64,000 bases of DNA from G965276675 sp965276675 (GTDB lineage Bacteria; Acidobacteriota; Terriglobia; Terriglobales; Acidobacteriaceae), in the NCBI GenBank assembly GCA_965276675.1, contig OZ255624.1, positions 3,038,001 through 3,102,000 of the forward strand, in the 5' to 3' direction. Positions within the stretch are counted from its first letter, which is position 1. The number at the start of each line of letters is the position of its first letter. Under the pieces are notes generated by a model. That model was given only the letters and a program-made list of their open reading frames with translations, was not told the origin of the DNA and did not search any database. Positions 45,576-56,990 of this stretch are shown here, piece after piece. A program made the position numbers and the translations under genes.

Positions 45576-48185
45576 TCACAGATTGGGAGAGGAAGCGCGA
45601 CCGAGCTCCCTGAAACGCGGGGCCTCAGTGGCTGATTTCGTCGGCGCCGTACGCTGAGGCGGCATTTCTGCTGCTGCCTTCTCGGCCGCCCGCGTGCTCC
45701 TCCTATACGTGAGAATGACCGCCCCTGGCTCGCTCTGGATGGAAACAGGGATGCCTTCTTCCATCAACTCCTTGCCGGTGAAGTCTACCTCTTGCGAAGT
45801 GTCAAGATTCTTTACGAGATAGCGCGCTGCCGGATCCAAACCGCGTAGCTTGAATTGTGCTGAAGCAAAGGGACTGGTGTCGTGACGAAAAGCCTGAATG
45901 ACGCCGGTTCCCAAATCTGGACGGTTGAATTGCCAAGCTATCCAAGCATTGCTGTCCACGCTGTAGGGGGTGAGTGGAGTGAAGTCGCCGTAGTAAAAGT
46001 CGGCTATATCCCGCCATTGCGCGATCAAACGTTCCAGGATCTCTTGACGTGTGCCGACTTGATCAGGATCCATTGCGAAACCCAGAGCCGGGGTCATCTG
46101 ACTGCGGAAAAAATAAGGATCAAGCGAATTGACCGCAGTACCAAAATACGGCACCCAGAGTGAAAGGCCGTAGGTCTGCCCCTGCTGAGATATCGGCTTA
46201 TAGGGATGATCACTGCGCCACAAAGGTACAGCGCGGCGAAGTGTTTCCAAGTCGTTCCGCCTACCACCTGAGGCGCAGGTGTCGATTAAAAGATTTGGAA
46301 AGCGTCTCCGTAACTCGTCAAAATAGGCCAGATAGCCCTCGACATGCTCGATCTCCGTGATGCCTTGGCGATCCGGGGAATCATGCGCCCGCCAGAGCGC
46401 CAGCGGCGGGAAATTGAAGTCCTGGCGATAGATATCAATTCCATCCTCCGTGATCATTTGGCTCACGTGATCAACTAACCAATGCCATGCGTCTGGGTTT
46501 CCCAAGAAAAGCAGTTTGTTGCCCTTCCCATCTGGACCAATCAACCATTCCGGATGATGCTGGTCTAGCCATGAGCCAGCAGTGACCCGTTCGGGTTCAA
46601 ACCACAGAACCACTTTCAGATGCTTCGCATGAGCATAGTCCGTAACGGGTTTCAAGCCCTGCGGGAACCTCTTCGGATCCGGATCCCAGGTCCCTGTCTT
46701 CCACCATCCCACAGTGAACGGGTACCAGCCTGCATCCATCCACCAGTAGTTGATGGGAATTCCTTTTTGCAGCGTCTGATCGATATATCTTTTTTGGTTT
46801 TCCTCATTCGCGTACTGCATTTCGATGGTGTAGCGACTACTCGATCCAGCAATAAACGGCGGCGGCAATTTGCCCTCTGGCCGCGGCAGATTATGGGCAA
46901 TCATCCACCGGCGCCAAAGATTCTGTCCGTCGATCCAGTCGCCATCCCAAAATTGAACCACGGCGAGCGGCGTCCGCACCTCTTCCCCCGGCGCCAGCCA
47001 GAAATGAGTCAATTCCTGGCCACCTCTGACGTGGGCTTGGGCCGACTGATCCCGCGAGATGTCTAGCGACCATTGCCCGGGCCATCCAAGTGCGAAGATC
47101 ACGCCGTGACCGGGCCATGCAAGATTGAAATAAGGCATGTCGCCATCGGTCGGCCGACCTTCGCGGGAAGCAAAATGCTCCTGGGCCTTCGGCGCTAAGG
47201 CGCTTTCCAGAGGTTGGTAGTCGGTCGTGGCTGCGCTACTTCCTTGCGAGTGATGAAGATGAAATGTGCTCTGCGCTTCTCCTTCAAACTCTGTATCCAG
47301 AGCCTGAATATCCTGAAGGATGGGAGTTCGCGCTGTTCCTTCGTTTTTGAAGTAAACTGTCCACTCCACGATCGGGAAATCACGATAGGCAATCGCCACG
47401 CATCGCACAATCAGATGAGTCGATGGGTCCTGATAGATCGAGGTGTATTCCGTTCTTTGCTCGTCGAGCTGGCGGGTGCTGCGTTGCACCGGCCAACTCT
47501 TCAAGAGCTCAGTCGACAGCCGATCTCCGTAGCGAAACGAAAACGGGGGTGTACGTGAGTAATTCTGGGCTGCGGGTCCAAGTGGAAGCTCGGAAAGCGA
47601 CAGACTGGTGCCGTCGGCCAGAGTCACAGTCGCATTCGCCCAATCCGCCTGATCCCATTCCGCTTGGTATGTAGCCGGTCGTTCGCCTACCGCTTTCAAC
47701 CTGAGGATGAACTCACGCGCCCCACCGAGATCTAAATGAATGGGGATACCCTTCATTCCTTCGTGGAGCACAGGTGACTGATAGAGTTGCCGTCCTCCTG
47801 CTTCAATCGAGGCTACGACACTTCCACGTCCAGCATTCGAATAATACCCAACATCGTTACTGTCGACGCCAAGCACTCCTTGGAAAGTACGTGCACCCGA
47901 GGGTAATTGAACAACAATCTCTCCCGGAGAACGCATTGCAAGTCCATTGTCAAACTTTTGGTCCACAATTAAAAGCGAGTGACCCTGAATACGATCCCTC
48001 GCCAATGAGTCCGGCTTTAGCCGGACATCCAGAAATGACTTCTCTGCAGGTGGTGGCTCATTGACTTCTAGAAACTTGGCTGTAACCCATCGGTGCTCTG
48101 CAATGGCAGCGTCGTTGTTTGTCGCTGCCTGGCAAAACACGGCAAACAGGCACGGCAACGCGAGAAGTGCTAAAGTACGTTTCAT
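45576..48185 (-). CDS. GH36-like alpha-galactosidase with NPCBM-type domain, secreted
   Basis: Secreted glycosidase of 869 residues. ATG 48185 after AAAGGAAG starts a signal peptide (LALLALPCLFAVFCQA). An N-terminal carbohydrate-binding (NPCBM/NEW2-like) domain follows, with GLAMRSPGEIVVQLPSGART and GVLGVDSNDVGYY. The catalytic barrel has INYWWMDAGWYPF, VVLWFEPERV, the putative nucleophile Asp in GIDIYRQDFNFPP, and the acid/base region DTCASGGRRNDLETLRRA with PLWRSDHP. The last 60 residues are proline/alanine-rich. Releases alpha-linked galactose or a related sugar; specificity not deducible. It shares orientation with the cupin downstream and the aldolase upstream. Confidence 0.87.
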   Translation of the reverse strand: MKRTLALLALPCLFAVFCQAATNNDAAIAEHRWVTAKFLEVNEPPPAEKSFLDVRLKPDSLARDRIQGHSLLIVDQKFDNGLAMRSPGEIVVQLPSGARTFQGVLGVDSNDVGYYSNAGRGSVVASIEAGGRQLYQSPVLHEGMKGIPIHLDLGGAREFILRLKAVGERPATYQAEWDQADWANATVTLADGTSLSLSELPLGPAAQNYSRTPPFSFRYGDRLSTELLKSWPVQRSTRQLDEQRTEYTSIYQDPSTHLIVRCVAIAYRDFPIVEWTVYFKNEGTARTPILQDIQALDTEFEGEAQSTFHLHHSQGSSAATTDYQPLESALAPKAQEHFASREGRPTDGDMPYFNLAWPGHGVIFALGWPGQWSLDISRDQSAQAHVRGGQELTHFWLAPGEEVRTPLAVVQFWDGDWIDGQNLWRRWMIAHNLPRPEGKLPPPFIAGSSSRYTIEMQYANEENQKRYIDQTLQKGIPINYWWMDAGWYPFTVGWWKTGTWDPDPKRFPQGLKPVTDYAHAKHLKVVLWFEPERVTAGSWLDQHHPEWLIGPDGKGNKLLFLGNPDAWHWLVDHVSQMITEDGIDIYRQDFNFPPLALWRAHDSPDRQGITEIEHVEGYLAYFDELRRRFPNLLIDTCASGGRRNDLETLRRAVPLWRSDHPYKPISQQGQTYGLSLWVPYFGTAVNSLDPYFFRSQMTPALGFAMDPDQVGTRQEILERLIAQWRDIADFYYGDFTPLTPYSVDSNAWIAWQFNRPDLGTGVIQAFRHDTSPFASAQFKLRGLDPAARYLVKNLDTSQEVDFTGKELMEEGIPVSIQSEPGAVILTYRRSTRAAEKAAAEMPPQRTAPTKSATEAPRFRELGRASSPNL

Positions 48186-48343
48186 GGTCCCGCTTCCTTT
48201 ACTTCGGCGACCGCGATTCAAAGCTTCAGGTCGCAAACATGGATTGAGCCACTCCGGACCCGCTTGAGCCAAGACGTCCCCATTATTCATTAAAACTCTC
48301 ACCCAAGCCAGAATGCTGCATTTTCGCCTCCCAGCGGCAAACC

Positions 48344-49255
48344 CTACGCTTTAACAGGGTATGCCGATCGGTATTCCGTGAGAAAGAGATCAATCTGATG
48401 TTGTTCTGTTGGACTAAGCGGCTCGCTTGGAGATATTGGCCTTCCGGAGCCGAAGCCCATGCTTGCCACCGCATACTTCGCGCCTGACAGCCAAGACCTA
48501 GGCTGAAGAAGTACGTTCTGAACAAGGCTTGAAATTCTCTCCTTAAGCAGTTTCATCTTCTCCGTGTCTTTGCGCGAGTTATAAGCCGCAACAAACGTCT
48601 GTGGCTCGTAGTTTGCACTCACAGGTACAAGACCTTGCGCTCCCATCAGAAGCGCTTCAACGGCGTGCATTTCGGATCCGATCAGCACTCGTAGCCCGAG
48701 CGGCCCGGCCTCAGAAATCAAGCGGCCGAAATAAGCCATATCCTCTGAGGTGTCCTTACAATACGTAATCCAGCCGCGTCGGGCCATGTCGCACATTGTT
48801 TCTACTGGAACAGTCGATCCGGCAATCGAAGGGAGGTTGTAGACGACCATATTAAGATCGCTCACAGCCTCTTTGCATTCCCCGAAGAGTCGCAGATGTT
48901 CTTCGGGCAATTTCAATTTGAGATAAAAGGTGGGGAGAACTACGAAATTTTCATAACCAATCGCCGCCAGGGTTTTGGCCCGCTCTATAACTCTTTTGGT
49001 CGAAGTATCGAGAGTTCCGCCCAACAGGTGAACTTTTCCGTGACATTCTTCAAACGCAATCACGGACATCCGTTCCCACTCTTTAAAGGTGAGTAGCGGC
49101 CCCTCTCCCGCAGAGCCCCCGACGAATACTCCATGAACCCCAGCCCCAATCAAATATCGCAGCAAACCCCGATAGGCTTCCTCATCAACACGATCCTGAG
49201 AATCTACTGGAGTGACGACAGGCACAACTACTCCTTCTATTTCCCTCTTGCTCAT
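48344..49255 (-). CDS. DapA/NanA-family aldolase, second copy
   Basis: Class I aldolase or dehydratase with a TIM barrel, about 303 residues. Schiff-base Lys K167 in WITYCKDTSEDM, Tyr Y139 in VVYNLPSIAG, and carboxylate loop GGSAGEGPLLT (residues 46-56). ATG 49255 has GAGG at six bases and matches the family opening (GVVVPVVTPVD). It is only distantly similar to the aldolase at 25975 (YNLP versus YNPP), so different keto-acid substrates are likely. Upstream of the GH36-like gene and divergent from the receptor at 49909. Confidence 0.85.
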   Translation of the reverse strand: MSKREIEGVVVPVVTPVDSQDRVDEEAYRGLLRYLIGAGVHGVFVGGSAGEGPLLTFKEWERMSVIAFEECHGKVHLLGGTLDTSTKRVIERAKTLAAIGYENFVVLPTFYLKLKLPEEHLRLFGECKEAVSDLNMVVYNLPSIAGSTVPVETMCDMARRGWITYCKDTSEDMAYFGRLISEAGPLGLRVLIGSEMHAVEALLMGAQGLVPVSANYEPQTFVAAYNSRKDTEKMKLLKERISSLVQNVLLQPRSWLSGAKYAVASMGFGSGRPISPSEPLSPTEQHQIDLFLTEYRSAYPVKA

Positions 49256-49908
49256 ACATTCCTCGAATTTGTCGTCATAATGTGGACGCTCTGTCTTTTG
49301 ATGTGAACCCGGGAACACTGCATACATCCCGGGCAGTCAACGGGCCTGATTAGGCGGCGGCCGGCAATGCCGCTCTTTTTTACGAACGATCATCATCATC
49401 CAGCAGATCAAATTAGCTGTCAAGCTAAGAGAAACTGGTTCTGCAATCCAGAAACACTAGTTCTGCAATCCAGAAATACCATGCCGCTCTCCAATAGAGG
49501 CGGGTTGCCCGTCACTATTAGCCGGGTATGATTCTTCGGCTGAGGCCGGGCCCAGGACGGAAAGTGGAGCTCGATGCGACTTTTCTCCGCGTCCTCAATA
49601 GTACTGGAAGACCGATTTCTACCGCTTTCGTCAAGAAGTTTTGTCAAGAGCCCATCATCGTAAAAATCGCCAATTCTACATTGCGGAATACATTCACAAT
49701 CCAATTGACAATTCCCTACACACCGAGATAGTGTCTTCGTCGTCCGAATGATGTACCAATATCTCGTACCAAAGATTACTGCCGATGCTCGATGAAACGG
49801 AAGCTCGAAAGTGGGTGTTCCCCAAGCTCGAGTAAAAAGCAAATTCCTGATCGATCAGCCAGACCGATTTCAATTGAAGACGGATGGGTTCGATTCCCAA
49901 GGAGAAGT
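49256..49908. other. Divergent regulatory gap with a tandem repeat
   Basis: No gene is recognisable in these 650 bases. They must hold the start signals for both the aldolase (minus) and the receptor (plus). A 22-base tandem repeat lies at 49439-49482. An in-frame extension of the receptor back to 49792 has no ribosome site and no leader character. Confidence 0.4.
49439..49482. repeat. Two tandem 22-base units, candidate operator
   Basis: TTCTGCAATCCAGAAA occurs at 49439 and again at 49461. Each unit has the inverted repeat TTCTG-N5-CAGAA. A repeated symmetric site in a divergent promoter region is what a regulator-binding array would look like, but no regulator is linked. Confidence 0.4.
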
Positions 49909-52900
49909 ATGAAGGTGTTTCGCTGGGTTCGGCCGCTAGTTTTGGGCATTAGCTTGTTTGCCATGATGCTATGTATCCATCAACTCGCTCGCGCCCAGGG
50001 CGTCACTACCGGTTCCATTCAAGGTACGGTCACGGATACCTCAGGAGCGTTAGTGCCGGATGCCACTGTCACAGTGACTAACTCCGCAACAAACATCAGT
50101 CAGACGCTCACCACCCGCGCTGACGGAGCGTTTACCATCCCGAATTTGGCGGTCAACACCTACAGGGTACGGGTCGAGAAGAAGGGCTTTACCACGGCGG
50201 TGACTCAGAACGTTGTGGTGACGGTCAACGAGGCTGCAGTCCTCAATATGCAGCTGTCCCTGGGAGCGGAAACCCAGACGGTGACTGTCGAGGCGCAGAC
50301 CGCGCCGCTTACCACGGATACTGGAGATCGCAGCACGGCGGTCTCGGCACAAACCATTGCAAAACTTCCATTGCAAATCTCGAGTGGTTTTCGGCAGGTC
50401 GATGCGTTCCTGACTTTAGCTCCCGGGGTTACGGGAAACACCTTTTCTGCCCGGATCAACGGAGCACCTGACTTTAGCCAGGATTTTTACTACGACGGAA
50501 TACCGTATATGAACGCGGATGGAGGAGGAAGGCAGGAGAACAACTCACCACCGGTTGATGCAATAGACCAGTACGCCATTGATACCAATGATTACACTGC
50601 GGCATATGGGCGCTCTAGCGGTTTGTTGAATTTTCATATCCAGAGCGGAACAAACCAACTCCATGGCGGCGTGTGGGAATATTTGCGCAACAATGTGCTG
50701 GATTCGCGCGGCTACTTCGCGACCAAAGCTGGCACCGAGAAGCAAAACGAGTATGGATTCAAGATTGGGGGTCCGGTCATTATTCCCAAGCTCTACGATG
50801 GCCGGGATAAGACGTTCTTCTTTTTCCTGATGGATTGGTACAAGTTTCGCGGAGGGCTTTCTACTTCGTTAACGACATTACCAACAGCCCTGATGTTACA
50901 AGGCAATTTCTCTCAACTACCATTTCCCATCTATGATCCAGCGACGACAGCCCCCGACGGCCATGGAGGTCTAACGCGGCAGCCATTCCCTGGGAATATC
51001 ATCCCCGCAAACCGGGTAAGCGCAATTAGCGCTAAGTTTCTGCCGCTCATTCCGGCCTCCACTCTGCCAGGCATCGTGAACAACGCGGTGGTACAGGCAC
51101 CCGCTGGCCCAATCAACACCTTCTACCCTCTCTTCAAGATCGATCATAATTTTTCCTCCAGACTCATCTTGCATCTCTCTTATTATCAGGACACGAGTGG
51201 CACTCCGACCTCTCCCAGAATCCCCGGGCCGCTCGGGTCGGGAAATCAGTTTTACGGCTCGGGCAAATTCACGCGAGTCTCTCTAGACCAGAATCTTTCA
51301 AGCAATCTCTATAATCAAACTAGTTTGGGTGTTCAGTGCGGGGGGGACTCACGTACTTTCACCCCGCTCGTCCCGAGTAATTTTGACAGCCCCATCGCGA
51401 TTCCAGACCAGCCTTACCCGGCCATTAATATACAAGGCTTGGCGGGATTAGGATCTGGAGTAAATAACAATCAGGGCGGCGCAACTTGCGTCAATGTCTT
51501 TTTTGCCGATACTCTCAAACTGCAGAAGGGAAGACACGGGCTCAGTTTCGGGACCGAGCTTCGCTGGGAAGACGAGTACGACCAATTTGCGCTGAACCTC
51601 GGAACCTACAACTTTCAAAGGGGGACAACCTCCCTGCCGGACTCTCCCAATTACGGATCCCTGGGGTATGGCTTTGCAAGTTTCTATCTGGGCACTCTCA
51701 ACACCTACAGTCGAACGGGACCCGTCAATAATCGTTTGGCGAAAACCGGTTACCGGGCCCTCTACGTCCAGGACGACGTCAAGGTAAACCCCAAACTCAC
51801 ACTCAATCTCGGGCTTCGCTGGGATCTGTCAATTCCTGTGTCCGACACGCATGACCAATTCTCCACTTTCGATCCCACAGTGCCGAATCCCGCTGCAGGT
51901 GGCCGGCTAGGCTCGATTGTATTTGCAGGCTCGCAGGGAGGAGCATGCATCCCAAATGGCGGGGCTTCTCTCTGCCGCCACCATATCGCAGACACATATT
52001 GGAATGATTACCAACCTCGAGTGGGGTTTGCATATCGCTTAGACGATTTGACGGTGATCCGAGGCGGCGCCGGAAAGGCCAGCCTTCGCGGAGGTGCGAC
52101 CACGATAATGGGGCCCGACATTGCGACAAACTATCTGGCCGGCTTCCAGTTCCAAAACACTCTGACCAGCCTCGACAATGGGATTTCACCACCTGCCCAA
52201 TTTCAACCAAGTTGGGATGTGGGTATACCAGGGGTTGGAGCTGTGCCTCCACGTACGCGAAGCATAGCCAATAACCAAAACATCGATTACCTTCGGCCTG
52301 TCGATGGTAGGACCGGATATACCATGAACTGGAGCCTAACAGCGGAACGCCAGCTACCGTCACGCACTGCCTTCGAGATAAGTTATGTAGGAAGCAGTAG
52401 CGTTCATATTGGTGCGAATCTGCTGAATCCAAATCAGGTGCCGTCGCACTACCTGAGCCTTGGTCCGGTTCTTAATGCAGATATTTATTCCCCGCAGGCG
52501 GCAGCCGCTGGTATTACGCCGCCTTACGCAGGCTTCACGGGAACTGTTGCCCAAGCTCTCCGCCCATACCCTCAATACCGGCAGATCTACGACAGAGTCC
52601 AGACTGACGGTCATGAAAATTATCACTCTTTACAGCTGCGCCTGCAGAAGCAGTATTCAAGTGGGGTCAACTTCCTTGTGAGCTATACCTGGAGCAAAAA
52701 CCTCACCGATGGCATCACCCAATTCTCTCAATTCGCGGCTTTGCCTCTGGACGCAGGACAACCCAGGCGCGAGCGACAGGTCTTAGGCGCCAACGCGGAT
52801 GGGGCGTCCGGTCCGCAAAACCTTTCCATCGCGGGATCGTACGAACTGCCCATTGGCCCAGGAAAAGCATTTCTGCACGGGGGCGGAGTTGTCGGAAAAG

Positions 52901-53412
52901 TGCTTGGGGGATGGGGGATCTCAGGAGTAGCGCAATATAGCGATGGTGCTCCTTTGCCCATCACAAATCCAACCGGGACAAGCGCAGAGGTCTTTGCTCA
53001 ATCCGGAACACCCAATCCGATCTTCAATGGGCAGTCGCGGCCGAATCTCGTCCCAGGTGTGGTCACCAAGCTGTGGCACGGGGGTAAATTCAATCCTCGT
53101 ACACAGAGTTACGTAAACCCGGCTGCCTTTAGTGATGCTGGCCCTTATGCTCTGGGCAACGCTCCACCTACGCTTCCCTTTGCCCCAGCGTTCCCTACTT
53201 ACAACGAAAACCTCTCGGCCTCAAAAACGACGAAGATCTGGGAATCCGCCAGCTTTGAATTTCGGGCGGACTTCTTTAATGCCTTCAACCGTGTCATCTT
53301 TGGACTGCCTGATATGAACTTCAGCGATGTAGCTACTGGAGGATTTGGAAAAGTATCCTCCCAGGCAAATTCGCCGAGAGTTATCCAATTCGGAGCGAGA
53401 ATCTCTTTCTAG
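49909..53412 (+). CDS. TonB-dependent receptor, Oar-like
   Basis: Outer-membrane receptor of 1167 residues. ATG 49909 follows GGAGAAG and starts a signal peptide (LVLGISLFAMMLCIHQLARAQ). The carboxypeptidase-regulatory domain is clear (GSIQGTVTDTSGALVPDATV to NTYRVRVEKKGF), then the plug (LPLQISSGFRQVDAFLTLAP, DFSQDFYYDGIPY) and barrel, closing with VIQFGARISF. Compared with the receptor at 33978 the plug and barrel differ strongly. It is divergent from the DapA-type aldolase and GH36-like unit, so uptake of alpha-galactoside-like oligosaccharides is a reasonable guess. It is the last gene before the richer-G+C part of the window. Confidence 0.92.
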   Translation: MKVFRWVRPLVLGISLFAMMLCIHQLARAQGVTTGSIQGTVTDTSGALVPDATVTVTNSATNISQTLTTRADGAFTIPNLAVNTYRVRVEKKGFTTAVTQNVVVTVNEAAVLNMQLSLGAETQTVTVEAQTAPLTTDTGDRSTAVSAQTIAKLPLQISSGFRQVDAFLTLAPGVTGNTFSARINGAPDFSQDFYYDGIPYMNADGGGRQENNSPPVDAIDQYAIDTNDYTAAYGRSSGLLNFHIQSGTNQLHGGVWEYLRNNVLDSRGYFATKAGTEKQNEYGFKIGGPVIIPKLYDGRDKTFFFFLMDWYKFRGGLSTSLTTLPTALMLQGNFSQLPFPIYDPATTAPDGHGGLTRQPFPGNIIPANRVSAISAKFLPLIPASTLPGIVNNAVVQAPAGPINTFYPLFKIDHNFSSRLILHLSYYQDTSGTPTSPRIPGPLGSGNQFYGSGKFTRVSLDQNLSSNLYNQTSLGVQCGGDSRTFTPLVPSNFDSPIAIPDQPYPAINIQGLAGLGSGVNNNQGGATCVNVFFADTLKLQKGRHGLSFGTELRWEDEYDQFALNLGTYNFQRGTTSLPDSPNYGSLGYGFASFYLGTLNTYSRTGPVNNRLAKTGYRALYVQDDVKVNPKLTLNLGLRWDLSIPVSDTHDQFSTFDPTVPNPAAGGRLGSIVFAGSQGGACIPNGGASLCRHHIADTYWNDYQPRVGFAYRLDDLTVIRGGAGKASLRGGATTIMGPDIATNYLAGFQFQNTLTSLDNGISPPAQFQPSWDVGIPGVGAVPPRTRSIANNQNIDYLRPVDGRTGYTMNWSLTAERQLPSRTAFEISYVGSSSVHIGANLLNPNQVPSHYLSLGPVLNADIYSPQAAAAGITPPYAGFTGTVAQALRPYPQYRQIYDRVQTDGHENYHSLQLRLQKQYSSGVNFLVSYTWSKNLTDGITQFSQFAALPLDAGQPRRERQVLGANADGASGPQNLSIAGSYELPIGPGKAFLHGGGVVGKVLGGWGISGVAQYSDGAPLPITNPTGTSAEVFAQSGTPNPIFNGQSRPNLVPGVVTKLWHGGKFNPRTQSYVNPAAFSDAGPYALGNAPPTLPFAPAFPTYNENLSASKTTKIWESASFEFRADFFNAFNRVIFGLPDMNFSDVATGGFGKVSSQANSPRVIQFGARISF

Positions 53413-53488
53413 CCGGAACAAGCTTCTGTGAGTGGAGCGGGTATCTGCGAAAGTGGAAGCCAGACCGGATAATGTGTTGATTCGCTCA

Positions 53489-53518
53489 AAGGAAGGTTGC
53501 CATGAGGCAATCTTCCTT
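53489..53518. terminator. Bidirectional terminator-like hairpin
   Basis: A 13-base stem (AAGGAAGGTTGCC with GGCAATCTTCCTT, one G-T pair) and a four-base loop sit between convergent genes, the receptor ending at 53412 and the GH13 gene ending at 53564. No U-tract is obvious on the plus strand. Confidence 0.55.
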
Positions 53519-53563
53519 AGGAGGATGTAGATAGTGGTAATGCTCGAGCGGCTGCGTTTCCCC

Positions 53564-55222
53564 TTACACCGCGCTCCGCTTCAGCAGATAATCCAACCCG
53601 CCCACCCGATACCAGCGATACCCATATGGCTCGAGCAACAGGCAGTGCTCCCCTGACTCCTCGGCACTGCTGTTCTCCGACGCCAGCAGATTTACCAGGC
53701 ACTCCGCGCCATCCACTCCCACTTCCAACCGCACCTCACGAGGGATCGCGCTGAGATTGTGCACGATCAGCACCGAGTTGTTCCTCCAGTCGTAGCGTAT
53801 CGCCAGCACCTCCGGATCGTGCGTCTTCAGAACCGTGAACACGCCCCAGCCAATCTCCGGCACCTCCTTGCGCATGCGGATGATGCGCTCCATCCAGTTC
53901 AGCAGTGACTGCGGATCGCGCCGCTGTTGCGCCACATTCACGTGCTCAAAGCCGTACGGTCCGCCGCTGATCACCGGCAGCACCGGCGTGTCGCTCTTGG
54001 TAAATCCCCCATGCGGTTCCGTCGACCACTGCATCGGCGTGCGGGCGCAATTGCGCTCCGGCAGGCTCAGGTCGTCGCCCATGGCAATCTCGTCGCCGTA
54101 GCGGACCACCGGCGTGCCGGGCAGCGTCATCATCAGACTGTACGCCAGCTCCAGCCGCCGGCGGTCGCCCTGCAGCATTGGCGCCAGCCGACGCCGGATG
54201 CCGCGTCCGTAGAGCTGCATCGTCTCCTCCGGAGCAAAGACAGCGAAGACCTGTTCGCGCTGCTCGTCGGACAACCGGCCAAGGTCCAGCTCATCGTGAT
54301 TGCGCAGGAACTGCCCCCACTGCGTCGTATCCGGACGCGAGACGGTGCTCTTCAAAGCCTTGATCAGCGGCCGGCTATCGCCCGTCGCCAGCGCATAGAA
54401 CAGATGCTGATTCACCTCGAAGTTAAACATCATCTGCAGCCGTTCGCCCGCTTTGCCGAAGTAGTCCATATCGGTCTTCGGCAGCACGTTGGCCTCGCCC
54501 AGAATGATCGCATCGCCCTCCCGCCAGGAGAGAAACTCGCGAAAGCTCCGTAGCATGTCATACTGCTCGACGGGCTCGCGCACCTTCGCTCCCTTCTCCG
54601 CAATTACGAACGGCACCGCATCCATCCGGAAGCCCGAGACCCCCAGCTGAATCCAGAAGCCCATGATCTTCAGGATCTCCGCCTGCACCTCGGGATTCGA
54701 GGTATTCAGGTCCGGCTGAAAGTCGTAGAAGCGGTGGAAGTACCAGGCCCGCGCCAGCTTGTCGTAGTCCCACGTCGACTTCTGCACCCCGGGAAAGACC
54801 ACGCCATCACTGGCGTGCGCCGGCTCTTTCTTCGCCCACACGTACCAGTCGCGGTACTTTGATTTCGGGTCCGACCGCGCACTCTGGAACCACGCGTGCT
54901 GGTCCGACGTGTGATTCACAACCAGATCGATCAGCACCCGGATGCCGCGCTGCTTGCAGCCATGCGTGAACTCGACAAAATCGCCCAGCGTGCCATACCG
55001 CGGGTCCACCCCGTAATAATCCGCGATGTCATACCCGCCGTCGCGCTGCGGAGACGGCTGAAACGGCATCAGCCAGATCGCCGTGGCGCCGATGCCTTGC
55101 AAGTAATCAAGCCGGTTCATCAGTCCGCGAAAGTCACCAACGCCATCGCCATCTGCATCCATGTAGGTAGCAACAGAGAGGCAGTAGATAATCGCGTTTT
55201 TGTACCAGAGGTCATTAATCAT
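53564..55222 (-). CDS. GH13 alpha-amylase-family enzyme (trehalose-synthase-like)
   Basis: Glycoside hydrolase or glucosyltransferase of 552 residues. Conserved GH13 regions: DLVVNHTSDQHAWF (I), GFRMDAVPF with nucleophile D201 (II), ILGEANV with acid/base E243 (III) and FLRNHDELD with D310 (IV). The N-terminal WYKNAIIYCLSVATYMDADG and TPMQWSTEPHGGFTK resemble maltose glucosyltransferase (TreS) and oligo-1,6-glucosidase groups. No signal peptide, so cytosolic. Divergent from another GH13 gene with 76 bases between starts. A role in trehalose, maltose or glycogen-derived sugar conversion is likely. Confidence 0.88.
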   Translation of the reverse strand: MINDLWYKNAIIYCLSVATYMDADGDGVGDFRGLMNRLDYLQGIGATAIWLMPFQPSPQRDGGYDIADYYGVDPRYGTLGDFVEFTHGCKQRGIRVLIDLVVNHTSDQHAWFQSARSDPKSKYRDWYVWAKKEPAHASDGVVFPGVQKSTWDYDKLARAWYFHRFYDFQPDLNTSNPEVQAEILKIMGFWIQLGVSGFRMDAVPFVIAEKGAKVREPVEQYDMLRSFREFLSWREGDAIILGEANVLPKTDMDYFGKAGERLQMMFNFEVNQHLFYALATGDSRPLIKALKSTVSRPDTTQWGQFLRNHDELDLGRLSDEQREQVFAVFAPEETMQLYGRGIRRRLAPMLQGDRRRLELAYSLMMTLPGTPVVRYGDEIAMGDDLSLPERNCARTPMQWSTEPHGGFTKSDTPVLPVISGGPYGFEHVNVAQQRRDPQSLLNWMERIIRMRKEVPEIGWGVFTVLKTHDPEVLAIRYDWRNNSVLIVHNLSAIPREVRLEVGVDGAECLVNLLASENSSAEESGEHCLLLEPYGYRWYRVGGLDYLLKRSAV

Positions 55223-55298
55223 AAAGATGGATCATAAAGCGCGGGCGCTATCTTTGCGGATGATGTGAAATACGAGCGTGTGAGGAGCGTCAGCTAAG

Positions 55299-56882
<1,584 letters not shown>

Positions 56883-56891
<9 letters not shown>

Positions 56892-56937
56892 GCGAGCGCA
56901 GCAGTACTTCAACGTCGTCTCATCCTGAGCGAGCGCA
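56883..56937. repeat. Short direct repeat at gene end
   Basis: TCATTCTGAGCGAGCGCA (56883-56900) recurs as TCATCCTGAGCGAGCGCA (56920-56937), 37 bases apart. The first copy overlaps the stop codon of the alpha-glucosidase. This CATxCTGAGCG text is a common intergenic repeat style in Acidobacteria by my recollection. Confidence 0.5.
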
Positions 56938-56990
56938 ACGAGTCGAAGGGCCTGCATTATCCATCCCCGCCCGTGATAGTCTTCATTCGC

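Noticed and set aside
48344..49327. Reading the aldolase from 49327 instead of 49255
   Set aside because: The extra 24 residues do not resemble the family and have no ribosome site; ATG 49255 has GAGG at good spacing.
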